From Campylobacter avium LMG 24591 (GTDB lineage: Bacteria > Campylobacterota > Campylobacteria > Campylobacterales > Campylobacteraceae), in contig NZ_CP022347.1 in assembly GCF_002238335.1 (NCBI RefSeq), positions 1,116,001 through 1,180,000 of the forward strand: 64,000 nt of DNA, read 5' to 3'. The notes below the pieces were generated by a model. That model searched no databases. It saw only the letters and a list, made by a program, of their open reading frames with translations, and was not told the DNA's origin. The position numbers were made by a program, and so were the translations under genes. Below are positions 40,077 to 49,092 of the stretch, in pieces (position 1 is the stretch's first letter; each line of letters starts with the position of its first letter).

Positions 40077-40895
40077 CTAATAAGCTATCAAAAAGCCTAT
40101 TGATAGCTTATTAGTAAGTTTTTTATAAGTTAGCAAATTCTCAACATAGCCATAATAATACTGCGTATATAAAAATACCCCATTTTTAAAGGGCTCAAAG
40201 CCTAAATTCAGCTCAAAAGAGGCTTTATTATCTTTGAAATTTAGGTTGTTTTTTACAAGCACTTCGCCAAAATAATTCTTGCCAAGGTATTTCAAAGAAA
40301 GGTCGAAATTCCCAGCGTAATGGCCTATGTCTTTATTATCTTTTAAGCTTGCTTCAGGAATGATGTAATAAATTCTAGGCACTATCATAAAAGGGCCCTG
40401 AAAAAAAGCAAAGGAGGCATAAAGCTTGTTCCAAGAACGAGAGAGCAAATTCTCATCATCTCTGCCGTTTGATTCATGTACAAATCCCACTCTTATGTTT
40501 TGCAAAATCTTAAAATTTTCAAATTTCGTAGGAAAGGAGATGAAAAATTCAGGCTTATAATTAAGCTCTCGAAATGGTGCTGAGTGCTTGTAAATCTGCC
40601 ACCAAGCCTTTTGCGTGTAGGCAAAATAATACCGCTCATCAAGTCCAAAAATATCCTCAAACAAAGGCTTTTTCACGCTGATTTGAAATTTAGCCTCGGC
40701 TCTTTTATCGCTTGGGTATTTGCCTTTAAAGGTGTAAGAAAGGGGCAAAAAGTAATTTATCTCGTGTGTGCTGATGTTTAAGAAATTAGTGCCGCTATTA
40801 TGCCCTAAATAATTGTCTTTATTAAGCTTTACAAAGTCTATGTCACTAGCAAATAAAGCTACTGTGAGTGTTAAAAAAAGAATTTTAATTTTCAT
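40077..40895 (-). CDS. pldA: Outer membrane phospholipase A
   Basis: A 272-residue outer-membrane beta-barrel lipase. A signal peptide (cleavage likely after LFA) is followed by amphipathic strands. VHESNGRDD contains the catalytic His and Ser of OMPLA (HxSNGR), and RSWNKLYAS follows as in the family. In Campylobacter PldA releases lysophospholipids and contributes to cell-associated haemolysis and to survival at low pH. It is the 3' neighbour of mobA and converges on flaB. Confidence 0.92.
   Translation of the reverse strand: MKIKILFLTLTVALFASDIDFVKLNKDNYLGHNSGTNFLNISTHEINYFLPLSYTFKGKYPSDKRAEAKFQISVKKPLFEDIFGLDERYYFAYTQKAWWQIYKHSAPFRELNYKPEFFISFPTKFENFKILQNIRVGFVHESNGRDDENLLSRSWNKLYASFAFFQGPFMIVPRIYYIIPEASLKDNKDIGHYAGNFDLSLKYLGKNYFGEVLVKNNLNFKDNKASFELNLGFEPFKNGVFLYTQYYYGYVENLLTYKKLTNKLSIGFLIAY
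40078..40113 (+). terminator. Long hairpin after flaB, inside the 3' end of pldA
   Basis: A perfect 14-base inverted repeat (arms 40078-40091 and 40100-40113) with an eight-base loop begins nine bases past the flaB stop. It also encodes the last residues and stop of the convergent pldA gene. It is likely a terminator for flaB, and being symmetrical could act on both strands. Confidence 0.7.
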
Positions 40896-41457
40896 TGATA
40901 AACTCTAAATACTGCTCGTAAAAATTTAAATTTAAAAAGGCCTTATCATCCTTAAATTCAAGCTCTTTAGCCTCGCAAGCCTTTAAAAAATCTTGCATTT
41001 TGTGCTTGTTTTTTTGCAAAAAATCCTCGCACAAAGAAAGTAAGCTTGTATGATAAAAGCCGCACAATGCGTGAGTTTTATAATTGCTTTTTGCTACTAT
41101 GGCCTTTGAGTTTTCTAAATTTTCAAAAAGCCTTGAAATTTCATGCTTTGAGATATTAACAGTATCAATGGCACAGATAAAAACATAAGCATTTTCATCC
41201 TTAAAAAAACTTAGCACTGACTTAAGTGCAAGCAAGGGTGAGTAAAATTTCGCCTCATCTAAGATTAAATTTTTAAATTCTTTTTCGAATTTATCCTCTT
41301 TTGTGCTTATATAAACTTCCTTAAAAAGCTTTGAAAGCTTATCAAACTGATACTTAACTAAGCTTTGTTTGTTAATTTGCAAAAAACACTTATCCCTTTG
41401 CATTCTACTTGACTTGCCGCCGCACAAGAGCACAGCTTTATTTTCATATAAATTCAT
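40885..41457 (-). CDS. mobA: Molybdenum cofactor guanylyltransferase MobA
   Basis: A 190-residue enzyme that adds GMP to molybdopterin, giving the cofactor of formate dehydrogenase and other Mo/W enzymes. LLCGGKSSRMQRDKCFL is the GTP-binding loop with the catalytic Lys, and an FICAIDT segment supplies the metal-binding Asp. Start chosen at 41457 (MNLYENKAVLLCGG); longer versions would overlap the divergent NFACT gene and have no counterpart. The ribosome binding site is poor. It overlaps pldA by 11 bases. Confidence 0.88.
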   Translation of the reverse strand: MNLYENKAVLLCGGKSSRMQRDKCFLQINKQSLVKYQFDKLSKLFKEVYISTKEDKFEKEFKNLILDEAKFYSPLLALKSVLSFFKDENAYVFICAIDTVNISKHEISRLFENLENSKAIVAKSNYKTHALCGFYHTSLLSLCEDFLQKNKHKMQDFLKACEAKELEFKDDKAFLNLNFYEQYLEFINEN

Positions 41458-41512
41458 AAAGAGGATTTTAAGTAAAAGTGAATTAAAATAAAATAAAAAC
41501 GAGATTTCTTGC

Positions 41513-42820
41513 ATGAAATACCACAGTTTGCTTAAGATTAAGGACTTTTTAAAACAGTATAAAAAGATATTTTTTATAAAAAGAATTGATGATAATCTTT
41601 TTAAAATCGCATTTGAAAAGGACTTTTTTTTACTTTTTGATTTAAGCAAAAACAGTAGCGGAATTTACACAGCAAAACTACTAGAAAAAGAGTATAAAGC
41701 ACCTTTTGATTTAATGCTTAAAAAGCATTTTAGCTCTGTAAATATAAAAGATATTTATGTGCCTAAAAATAACAGAATTTTAATCTTTAAAATAAGCGCA
41801 AGCAAAGCTTACAAAAGCTTTGAGCTTAAAATTTACTTTGAATTTACGGGCAGAAATACAAATGTGATTATGGTAGATGAAAACGACATAGTTTTATGCG
41901 CACTTCGCTATGTGGATAAGTCTTACAGAGTGGTTAAAACAGGCCTTAAGCTTGAGCCCTTAAAAGAAATAGAGATAAAGGAAAAAAGCGAGGAGATAAC
42001 AAATTTTGATGAGTATTTTAAGAGTAGTTTTGAAAATTTAACCAAACAAGAGCTTTTAAATACAAAAAAAATAAAACTCGCCAAACTTGATAAAAAAATC
42101 AAAGCTTTAAATACTATCATGCAAGGCTTAGAGCAAGAAAATGAGCTTTTAAAAAGAGCTGATGAACATAGCAAAAGGGCTGATTTGTTGTTTTGCAATC
42201 TGCACGAAATACAAAATTTTCAAAGAAAATTTAGCCTAAAAGACTTTGATGGGAATGAAGTGCATTTTGAACTTAGCAAAAATGCAAAAGAAAGTGCTAA
42301 TGACTTTTATAAACTTGCAAAAAAACTTAAACAAAAGGCTAAAAATATACACTTGCAAAGACAAAATTTGCAAGATAAATTAGAAAATTTACAAGAATTA
42401 CAAAAGCTTATAAAACTTGCAAAAAGCAAGGTAGAGCTTGAAATTTTACTACCAAATAAAGAAAAAATCGACAAACAAAACGAGGACAGGCCTTCGGTCT
42501 TAAACTTTTATTTTAATAATTTTAAGATAAGTGCCGGTAAAAACGAAAGGGCAAATGAGTATTTACTAAAAGAGGCGAAAAAAGATGACTTGTGGTTTCA
42601 TATAAAAGACTTTCCAAGCTCTCATGTTTTTATCCGCTCAAATAAGGAAAAGATTAATTATGATGTGATAGAATTTGCAGCGAATTTATGTGTAAATTTG
42701 TCAAATTTGCAAGCTGGTTCGTATTTAGTAGACTACACACAAAGAAAATTTGTTAAAATACAACAAAAGGCTTTTGTGCAGTATACAAACTATAAAAGTT
42801 TAAAGATAGCAAAGGAGTGA
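41513..42820 (+). CDS. NFACT (RqcH/FbpA-like) family protein
   Basis: A 435-residue protein with an N-terminal NFACT-N-like region, a central coiled coil (about residues 180-310) and the C-terminal NFACT-R domain with DDLWFHIKDFPSSHVFIRS. Bacterial relatives (RqcH) bind stalled 50S subunits and tag nascent chains with alanine; others were named fibronectin-binding proteins. It is shorter than Bacillus RqcH and lacks the usual NPxxPPxFCMLLRKHL (here APFDLMLKKHF), so tagging activity is uncertain. The stop overlaps the ribosome binding site of the next gene. Confidence 0.85.
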   Translation: MKYHSLLKIKDFLKQYKKIFFIKRIDDNLFKIAFEKDFFLLFDLSKNSSGIYTAKLLEKEYKAPFDLMLKKHFSSVNIKDIYVPKNNRILIFKISASKAYKSFELKIYFEFTGRNTNVIMVDENDIVLCALRYVDKSYRVVKTGLKLEPLKEIEIKEKSEEITNFDEYFKSSFENLTKQELLNTKKIKLAKLDKKIKALNTIMQGLEQENELLKRADEHSKRADLLFCNLHEIQNFQRKFSLKDFDGNEVHFELSKNAKESANDFYKLAKKLKQKAKNIHLQRQNLQDKLENLQELQKLIKLAKSKVELEILLPNKEKIDKQNEDRPSVLNFYFNNFKISAGKNERANEYLLKEAKKDDLWFHIKDFPSSHVFIRSNKEKINYDVIEFAANLCVNLSNLQAGSYLVDYTQRKFVKIQQKAFVQYTNYKSLKIAKE

Positions 42821-42822
42821 GT

Positions 42823-43176
42823 ATGGCTGTTACACCTCTTGGAAATGCGCAGTTTGTAAATCAAAATGTAACCCTACCTTCAACGCATATAAGCAATGAA
42901 ATGGCCAAGACAAATTTCGCTACAGTAGCAAATTTAAACGAATTTCAGGAAAAAGAAAAAAGAGTAGATAAGCTTGAAAAAGTAAATGAAAGTCATGAAA
43001 TAAAAGAAGAAATCAAAGAAAAAAAGGAAGAGGAAGAGAAAAAAAAGAAAAACAAAGAGCATAAATCTTTTGAAAACCAAGAAGAAGTTGAGGAAATAGA
43101 ACTCGTGCAAGAGGATGAAGAGGAGGCTAAATTCAAGCACTCGCACAACATTCATCGTTTGGATTTAAGTATTTAA
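42823..43176 (+). CDS. Small acidic, charged protein
   Basis: A 117-residue protein: about 40 neutral residues, then a run of alternating Glu/Lys (about 41-110) and a short HNIHRLDLSI tail. The start at 42823 is five bases past an AAAGGAG; a GTG two codons earlier is less likely. A similar gene of unknown function lies between the NFACT gene and cdsA in C. jejuni. The charged part should be disordered or helical. No function can be given. Confidence 0.75.
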   Translation: MAVTPLGNAQFVNQNVTLPSTHISNEMAKTNFATVANLNEFQEKEKRVDKLEKVNESHEIKEEIKEKKEEEEKKKKNKEHKSFENQEEVEEIELVQEDEEEAKFKHSHNIHRLDLSI

Positions 43177-43186
43177 GGAGTTTATT

Positions 43187-43915
43187 TTGTTTGATATGAA
43201 AAGGATAGTAGCTGGTCTTGTAATGGCCGGTGTTGTAATCTTAGTAGCCCTGATAAATGACAAGCTTTTAACCTTTGTTGTTTTAGCAGCCTTGCTATTT
43301 TTTGCTTTTAATGAGGCTAAGACTTTGTTTAAGGCAAATGAAGCTAGTGTTATTTTAGCACTTATAGCCTTTGTGATAGCATTTTTTACTACGGAAGTAA
43401 TAGCCCTTTCCTTGCTGCTTGTAAGCCTAGTTTTTGGATATATAGCTTACAAAAAAGATGAGGATTTTAAGCAAATTTTACCTTACATCTACCCTACAGT
43501 GCCTATTTTTGCACTGTGGCATTTGTATGTAAATGAGGGGATGTTTGAGCTTTTTTGGCTGATATTTATAGTAGTTGTTTGCGATAGCTTTGCATACTTT
43601 ACAGGCAAGATAATAGGCAGCACGCCATTTTCAAAAAGCAGCGCTTCAAAGACTGTTGAGGGCGTGCTTGGCGGGCTAATCTTTGCTAGTATTTTTGGCA
43701 CGATTTTTGGCTGGTTTGCTTATAGCTTTTTATTTTCTTTGTTTGTGTCCTTTGTGGTGGCTGTTTTTGGCGTTATGGGGGATTTGATAGAAAGTTATTT
43801 CAAAAGAAAAGCAAATGTAAAAGATAGCTCAAGTCTCATCCCAGGACACGGCGGCGTTTTAGATAGGATAGATGCTGTCATAATCGCTGCATTAGCTATG
43901 GTAGTGCTTGTATGA
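43187..43915 (+). CDS. cdsA: Phosphatidate cytidylyltransferase
   Basis: A 242-residue membrane enzyme making CDP-diacylglycerol, the precursor of phosphatidylglycerol and phosphatidylethanolamine. About seven hydrophobic segments precede the CdsA signature near the C-terminus, [18 protein letters not shown]. The TTG at 43187 lies seven bases after AAGGAG and is preferred over the ATG at 43196, which would be too far. Its stop overlaps dxr (ATGA). Confidence 0.95.
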   Translation: MFDMKRIVAGLVMAGVVILVALINDKLLTFVVLAALLFFAFNEAKTLFKANEASVILALIAFVIAFFTTEVIALSLLLVSLVFGYIAYKKDEDFKQILPYIYPTVPIFALWHLYVNEGMFELFWLIFIVVVCDSFAYFTGKIIGSTPFSKSSASKTVEGVLGGLIFASIFGTIFGWFAYSFLFSLFVSFVVAVFGVMGDLIESYFKRKANVKDSSSLIPGHGGVLDRIDAVIIAALAMVVLV

Positions 43916-44997
43916 TACTATGCGGAAGCACCGGAAGTATAGGTTTAAACGCTCTTTTTTTAGCAAGAAAATACAAGCTTAAGGTAAGTGCCTTAGCTTG
44001 TGGAGAAAACATAAAGCTACTAAATCAACAAATAGCTGAATTTAAGCCCTCTTTCGTCTGCATAAAAAATGAAAAAGATAAGGCTCTTGTGGATTTTGAT
44101 AGGAGTAGAATTTTTAGCTCTCAAGAGGGGCTGATAAAAATGTTACAAGAATGCAATGATGAGCTTGTGCTAAATGCTATCGTTGGTTTTGCTGGCCTTA
44201 GAGTAAGCCTGGAAGCTAAAAGGCTTGGAAAAACACTTGCTTTGGCGAATAAAGAAAGCTTGGTAGTTGCTGGTAAGTTCTTAAAAAATGCCAAGATAAA
44301 GGCCATAGATAGCGAACACGCTGCCTTAAATGTCTTGCTTAAAAAGCAAAAAAATATCAAAAAACTTATAATCACAGCAAGCGGAGGAGCCTTTTTTAAA
44401 CACAAAAGAAAAGATTTAAAAACGGTTAAGGCAAAAGACGCACTAAAGCACCCTAATTGGAGTATGGGGGCTAAAATCACCATAGACAGCGCCACAATGG
44501 CAAATAAGCTTTTTGAGCTGATAGAGGCTTATCATCTATATGATTTTGACAAAATCGAAGCTGTTATAGAGCCAAAATCCTTAATACACGCCCTATGCGA
44601 GTTTAAAGACGGAGGAGTTAGTCTTTACCTTTCTAAGCCTGATATGAAACTTGCCATTTCACAAGCCATACTTAAAAAAAATGATAAAAATATCATCAAA
44701 ACACTTGACATTTTGAAGCTTCCTTGTTTAAAATTTCACGAAATTAGTTTAAAAAAATACCCACTTTATGCTTTAAGAAAGGACTTGCTTAAAAATCCTG
44801 ATTTAGGCGTTATAATAAATGCTGCAAATGAATTTTTCGTGCATAAATTTTTAAAAGGGGACTGCTCGTTTTTAGACATATCAAATGGTGTGTATGAGGC
44901 TTTAGAGCGTTTTAACTCACCTGATATTAAAGAAATAGACGAAGTTTTTGAACTAAATACTAAAGTAAAGGAATTTTGTAAAAATTATGTTTTTTAG
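43912..44997 (+). CDS. dxr: 1-deoxy-D-xylulose-5-phosphate reductoisomerase
   Basis: A 361-residue NADPH enzyme, second step of the MEP isoprenoid pathway and target of fosmidomycin. [12 protein letters not shown] is the cofactor site and begins only three residues after the start, so the N-terminus is trimmed as in other campylobacters. [27 protein letters not shown] and [15 protein letters not shown] complete the metal and substrate sites. It overlaps cdsA by four bases and pgp1 by eleven. Confidence 0.97.
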   Translation: MILCGSTGSIGLNALFLARKYKLKVSALACGENIKLLNQQIAEFKPSFVCIKNEKDKALVDFDRSRIFSSQEGLIKMLQECNDELVLNAIVGFAGLRVSLEAKRLGKTLALANKESLVVAGKFLKNAKIKAIDSEHAALNVLLKKQKNIKKLIITASGGAFFKHKRKDLKTVKAKDALKHPNWSMGAKITIDSATMANKLFELIEAYHLYDFDKIEAVIEPKSLIHALCEFKDGGVSLYLSKPDMKLAISQAILKKNDKNIIKTLDILKLPCLKFHEISLKKYPLYALRKDLLKNPDLGVIINAANEFFVHKFLKGDCSFLDISNGVYEALERFNSPDIKEIDEVFELNTKVKEFCKNYVF

Positions 44998-46381
44998 GCC
45001 TTTTATACTTATATTTTTTCTGCTCTCATTTACAGTAGCTTTGGATTTTACCGTCACTGAAAAAGGCGTGAGCTTAGATGATAATAATACTGTTTTGATT
45101 TTTGGTGGTATGCAAGGGGATGAGCCTGGCGGCTTTCATGCGGCTTCCTTGTTAATTAGCGATTACAATATAACAAAGGGTAAGATTATAGTCGCACCAA
45201 ATTTAGCCTTTGATAGCATTATAAAAAGAAGCAGAGGTGCAAACGGGGACTTAAACCGCAAATTTGCAAACCTTAGCCCAAATGATCCTGATTATAAAAC
45301 AGTACAAAGGATAAAAGAACTCATCTTAAGAGATGAGGTGGGCATGGTGATAAATCTTCACGATGGCTGGGGTTTTTACAGACCAAATTTCATGAATTCT
45401 ATGAAAAATCCTAAAAGATGGGGCAACTCAAGCGTAATAGATACTCACGAAATAAATGCAAGTAAATACAACCGCCTTGATTTAATTGCGCAAAGTGCTG
45501 TTGAGGCTGTGAATTCTTTTTTAGTAGACCCAAAACATAAATATTTTGTAAAAAACACAAGAACAAAAGAATTAGACGATAGCGAAATGCTAAAAGCTCT
45601 TACTTATTTTGCCATCTCAAACAACAAAGCAGCCTTTGCAAACGAAGCATCTAAGAATTTGCCTGTGAATTTAAGAGTGTATTATCATTTGCTTGCCATA
45701 GAACACTATCTTAACATAGCTGGCATTGAATTTCAAAGATCTTTTGAGCTAAATCCTGAAGCTATTAAAAAGGTGATAAATCAAGAGCTTTACATAAAGC
45801 TTTTTGGAGATAAAATTCTTTATATACTAGATAAGCCAAAGCCTAGTATAAACTACGTTCCAACGCCAATTTATGGAACACTTGGCTATGAAACTAGCAA
45901 TGAAATCACGGCAATAGTTGCTGATAATAATTCCTTTTTTGTTCAGTATGGAAATAATTTTCAAAGCAGGTTATTTCCTGAGTATTTTGAATTCTCCTAT
46001 GCCTTTGATGAATTTGAAATAATTGTAGATGGAAAAAGCAAAGTAATACCTTTTGCAAGCAAGGTTACTGTTAGTAATGAGTTTATGATTCCTAAGATGA
46101 GCGGGGTTCGCGTAAATGTGATAGGCTTTAACCACTCCAAAGATGAAAGCGGGATTGTAATTACAAAAGACAAGATGTTAAGGCAGTATTCCTTAGATGC
46201 TGCGGGTAAGTTTTTTAGAGTGGAATTTTATGAGCTAAGATATGCAGATTTACCTCAGCAATTATTTCCAAAAAACAACAGCAAAACCATAGACAAAGCA
46301 CCTTATATAAGCGACGCACAGTTTAAAGAAGCTCTTAAAAAGGATAAATTTTTAGGCTCTATCTTGGTAGAATTTAAATGA
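44987..46381 (+). CDS. pgp1: Peptidoglycan DL-carboxypeptidase Pgp1 (M99)
   Basis: A 464-residue periplasmic zinc carboxypeptidase that trims muramyl tripeptides to dipeptides and gives Campylobacter its helical shape. After a signal peptide (hydrophobic residues 5-18), the zinc ligands are seen in MQGDEPGG (Gln and Glu) and [13 protein letters not shown] (His), the M99/Csd4 arrangement. Length agrees with C. jejuni Pgp1. It ends in a four-base overlap with tsaD. Confidence 0.93.
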   Translation: MFFRPFILIFFLLSFTVALDFTVTEKGVSLDDNNTVLIFGGMQGDEPGGFHAASLLISDYNITKGKIIVAPNLAFDSIIKRSRGANGDLNRKFANLSPNDPDYKTVQRIKELILRDEVGMVINLHDGWGFYRPNFMNSMKNPKRWGNSSVIDTHEINASKYNRLDLIAQSAVEAVNSFLVDPKHKYFVKNTRTKELDDSEMLKALTYFAISNNKAAFANEASKNLPVNLRVYYHLLAIEHYLNIAGIEFQRSFELNPEAIKKVINQELYIKLFGDKILYILDKPKPSINYVPTPIYGTLGYETSNEITAIVADNNSFFVQYGNNFQSRLFPEYFEFSYAFDEFEIIVDGKSKVIPFASKVTVSNEFMIPKMSGVRVNVIGFNHSKDESGIVITKDKMLRQYSLDAAGKFFRVEFYELRYADLPQQLFPKNNSKTIDKAPYISDAQFKEALKKDKFLGSILVEFK

Positions 46382-47385
46382 AAGACTGCATTTTAGCCAT
46401 AGAAAGTTCTTGCGATGATAGTTCTATTGCCATTATGAATAAAGATAGTTTTGAGGTGATTTTTGAAGCAAAACTATCTCAAGAAAAAGAGCATAGCAAA
46501 TACGGAGGCGTGGTGCCTGAGCTTGCCGCAAGACTTCACACACAGCTTTTGGCTGAAATTTTATCTAAGTGCAAGACACACCTTGATAGATTATGCGCCG
46601 TAGCAGTTACAAACGAACCTGGCTTAACAGTATCTTTAATAGCCGGCATAACAATGGCAAAAACACTGGCTTTGAGCATGAATTTACCGCTAATAGCCGT
46701 AAATCACCTGCAAGGACACATCTACTCTTTATTTTTAGACAAAGAGGAAAAATTTGACATTGCTATTTTGCTTGTTAGCGGCGGTCATACGATGATTTTA
46801 CATGTGGATGAAAAGGGTAAAAATGAAATTCTAGCAAGCACGAGTGATGATAGCTTTGGAGAAAGCTTCGATAAGGTTGCTAAGATGATGAATTTATCTT
46901 ATCCGGGCGGTCCTGTGGTAGAAAGCTTGGCAAAAGAAGCAAGGGAAAAAAAGCTAAATTTTACCGTGCCTTTAAAAAATACCAAGGATTTAAAATACAG
47001 CTTTTCTGGACTTAAAAATCAAGTAAGATTAGAGCTTTTAAAACACGAAAATTTAAACAAAGAAATAAAAAGCGAAATCGCCTTTGCCTTTGAAGAAGCG
47101 GCCATAGCACATATCATAGATAAATTAGAACTTGTTTTTAAACAAAAGAAATTCAAAAGCTTTGGCGTTGTTGGCGGAGCAAGTGCAAATTTAAAGCTAA
47201 GATTAAGGCTTGAAAAACTATGCGAAAAATATGAGTGCAAGTTAAAACTAGCTCCCTTAAAATACTGCAGCGATAATGCTGTGATGATAGCTAGGGCTGC
47301 TTGTTCTTTATTTAAAAAATCTAACTTTGTAAGTTTTAAAGATGATATTTTACATAGCAAAAATGTAAATTTTGATTTTGTTTGA
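46378..47385 (+). CDS. tsaD: tRNA N6-threonylcarbamoyladenosine transferase TsaD
   Basis: A 335-residue enzyme that completes the t6A modification of ANN-decoding tRNAs together with TsaB and TsaE. ILAIESSCDDSS opens the ASKHA fold, AVNHLQGHIYS provides the metal-binding His pair, and LVSGGHTMI, YPGGPVVESLA and CSDNAVMIARA match. Formerly called Gcp. Coupled to pgp1 upstream and to the pseudopilin gene downstream. Confidence 0.97.
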   Translation: MKDCILAIESSCDDSSIAIMNKDSFEVIFEAKLSQEKEHSKYGGVVPELAARLHTQLLAEILSKCKTHLDRLCAVAVTNEPGLTVSLIAGITMAKTLALSMNLPLIAVNHLQGHIYSLFLDKEEKFDIAILLVSGGHTMILHVDEKGKNEILASTSDDSFGESFDKVAKMMNLSYPGGPVVESLAKEAREKKLNFTVPLKNTKDLKYSFSGLKNQVRLELLKHENLNKEIKSEIAFAFEEAAIAHIIDKLELVFKQKKFKSFGVVGGASANLKLRLRLEKLCEKYECKLKLAPLKYCSDNAVMIARAACSLFKKSNFVSFKDDILHSKNVNFDFV

Positions 47386-47393
47386 GGTGGCGC

Positions 47394-47960
47394 ATGAGAA
47401 AGGCTTTTACTGTTTTAGAACTTATATTTGTGATAGTGATTTTAGGAATTTTAGCTGCCATTGCCCTGCCTAGATTTAGCTCTAGCAAAGATGAGGCTGA
47501 AATCAGCAAGGCACTTTCTAATCTTAAAACCATGATTAGCGATTTTAACACCTATGCCCTAAAAAATGATGAACTATCTAGCACCGGGGTTATGAGCTCC
47601 ATTTCTGCCATTGAAAATGTGGATTTAAACAACATAAGCTTAAAAGAGGTGAATTTTAAAGTATCAAATGATGATGAGTGTTTGAAACTAATCTTTATGA
47701 ACGAAAGCAACATACTAGCCTTTGGCATAGCAAGCAATGATAATGTAAAAAATCTCATACAAAATCTCATAAGACTTCAAAACCAAGCCATAGACAAGGC
47801 AAAGGACAAGAGCTTACAAAATCAGGTCTTATCAGCTAGCAACGCCTTGATGAATGCTGATTTTACAAGCACTTCAAGCAATAAAGCCTGCGTTGGATTA
47901 AGCAAACACGAAAGTTTCAAAGCCTTAGCAAATAAAACCTACATCCTGCTTGGAAATTAA
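47394..47960 (+). CDS. ctsG: Type II secretion/competence pseudopilin
   Basis: A 188-residue prepilin-like protein. The start at 47394 gives a short basic leader MRKAF followed by TVLELIFVIVILGILAAIALP, the classical N-terminal helix with Glu at +5; cleavage would be by a prepilin peptidase just before this helix. An earlier TTG at 47382 would overlap tsaD. In C. jejuni the gene after tsaD is ctsG, needed for natural transformation, so a DNA-uptake role is likely. The C-terminal half is Ser/Asn-rich and converges with pagP. Confidence 0.82.
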   Translation: MRKAFTVLELIFVIVILGILAAIALPRFSSSKDEAEISKALSNLKTMISDFNTYALKNDELSSTGVMSSISAIENVDLNNISLKEVNFKVSNDDECLKLIFMNESNILAFGIASNDNVKNLIQNLIRLQNQAIDKAKDKSLQNQVLSASNALMNADFTSTSSNKACVGLSKHESFKALANKTYILLGN

Positions 47961-48475
47961 AATCTAAAGCTTATGTAAGTAAAGGCGACATTGCCGAAAT
48001 TTTTAAAGCCAGGTATATAAGCACTTTGTATGGATAATCTGTCTAAATTTATACCTATTACCGGCAAAGGAAGCGGAATTGGCACATAATAATACTCATG
48101 CCTTTGAACAAAGCCAACGGTGTAGCCAAGTGAGAATTTGATTTTATGGTCATTTAAAAAATAGCTGTGTATATAGCCAAACATGCTTTGCATATGGTAG
48201 TTTGAATCCTCAAAAACAACGGCATAAAGTCCGTATTGTTCTTTATCGTTTTGAACGAGCCTTGCATAACCAAGCCCCCAAGGCATTTCATTATATCTGC
48301 TTATATGCTCATCATCATAAGCAAGCCTATTATGCCAGGTATTAAGAGGCACGATAATGCCATGAGAGCCGTTGTGATAAATATCTTTAAATTGACCATG
48401 AAAATAATCAACTATGTTAAAATCTTTAGCAAAACAAAAAATACAAAGGAAAAAATACAGTAAACTTTTGTGCAA
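47957..48475 (-). CDS. pagP: Lipid A palmitoyltransferase PagP
   Basis: A 172-residue outer-membrane beta-barrel enzyme that moves palmitate from phospholipid to lipid A. The signal peptide is residues 1-16 (FCFA). LNTWHNRLAYDDEHISRYNE matches the PagP signature, with catalytic His48, and VVFEDSNYHMQ supplies Asp90 and Ser91; YYYVPIPLPLPVIGI and AYIPGFKNFGNVAFTY are also conserved. The stop codon overlaps the convergent pseudopilin gene by four bases. lolA is ten bases upstream and could be cotranscribed. PagP usually protects against cationic antimicrobial peptides. Confidence 0.93.
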   Translation of the reverse strand: MHKSLLYFFLCIFCFAKDFNIVDYFHGQFKDIYHNGSHGIIVPLNTWHNRLAYDDEHISRYNEMPWGLGYARLVQNDKEQYGLYAVVFEDSNYHMQSMFGYIHSYFLNDHKIKFSLGYTVGFVQRHEYYYVPIPLPLPVIGINLDRLSIQSAYIPGFKNFGNVAFTYISFRF

Positions 48476-48485
48476 AATACCCCTC

Positions 48486-48992
48486 TTATCTTACAACATC
48501 ATAATGCGGCGGAAATTTCGCATTAAAGATGTTAGAATTTAAGGGTATATTTCTTTCTTGATTAAACAAGCTTATAGTAACTACATTATCAAACTCGTCC
48601 TTATAAGTCACCGTGTTTACCTCGCCATTTTCTAAACTTATATCATACAAGACACCGTCATACACGGTTTCGTATTTATTTTCAGATTTTTTCTTAGCGT
48701 TTTTAAAAATAATGCTTAAATTTGGAATTTTATTAAGCTTGCTAATAATAACTTGCTCCAAATCCTCCTCAACTATCACAACTTCTTTGTTTTTGATATA
48801 AATTTGCTTATTAGCAGGGCTTTCATAAGACCAAAAAGCCTCATTAGGAGTTAGATAAAAACTACCTTTATAAGTTATTTTTGAATTCATAGAACTCACA
48901 AGCTGCGTAAATTCACTTTTAAAAGTCTTAAACTGAGTTTCAAAAGCAAAAAGTGGAAAAAAAGCTAGAAAAAAAAGTAAAAAAATCCTCAT
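48486..48992 (-). CDS. lolA: Outer-membrane lipoprotein carrier LolA
   Basis: A 168-residue periplasmic chaperone that shuttles lipoproteins from LolCDE to the outer membrane. Signal peptide residues 1-16; the mature part shows the incomplete beta-barrel pattern, including YKGSFYLTPNEAFWSYESP (the usual position of the conserved substrate-binding Arg and Trp) and YDISLENGEVNTVTYKDEFDN. It is divergent from secA and lolC/E, which matches C. jejuni gene order. Confidence 0.85.
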   Translation of the reverse strand: MRIFLLFFLAFFPLFAFETQFKTFKSEFTQLVSSMNSKITYKGSFYLTPNEAFWSYESPANKQIYIKNKEVVIVEEDLEQVIISKLNKIPNLSIIFKNAKKKSENKYETVYDGVLYDISLENGEVNTVTYKDEFDNVVTISLFNQERNIPLNSNIFNAKFPPHYDVVR

Positions 48993-49092
48993 TTACTCTC
49001 CTAAAAAAGATGTGCTATTGTAACTAAGTTTATTTAAGTTTAAATAAACAAAAGCTACAATTTATGTTTTAAAATTTCAAGGGGACATGTTT

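Noticed and set aside
44121-44495. Minus-strand ORF inside dxr
   Set aside because: Shadow of the conserved reductoisomerase frame.
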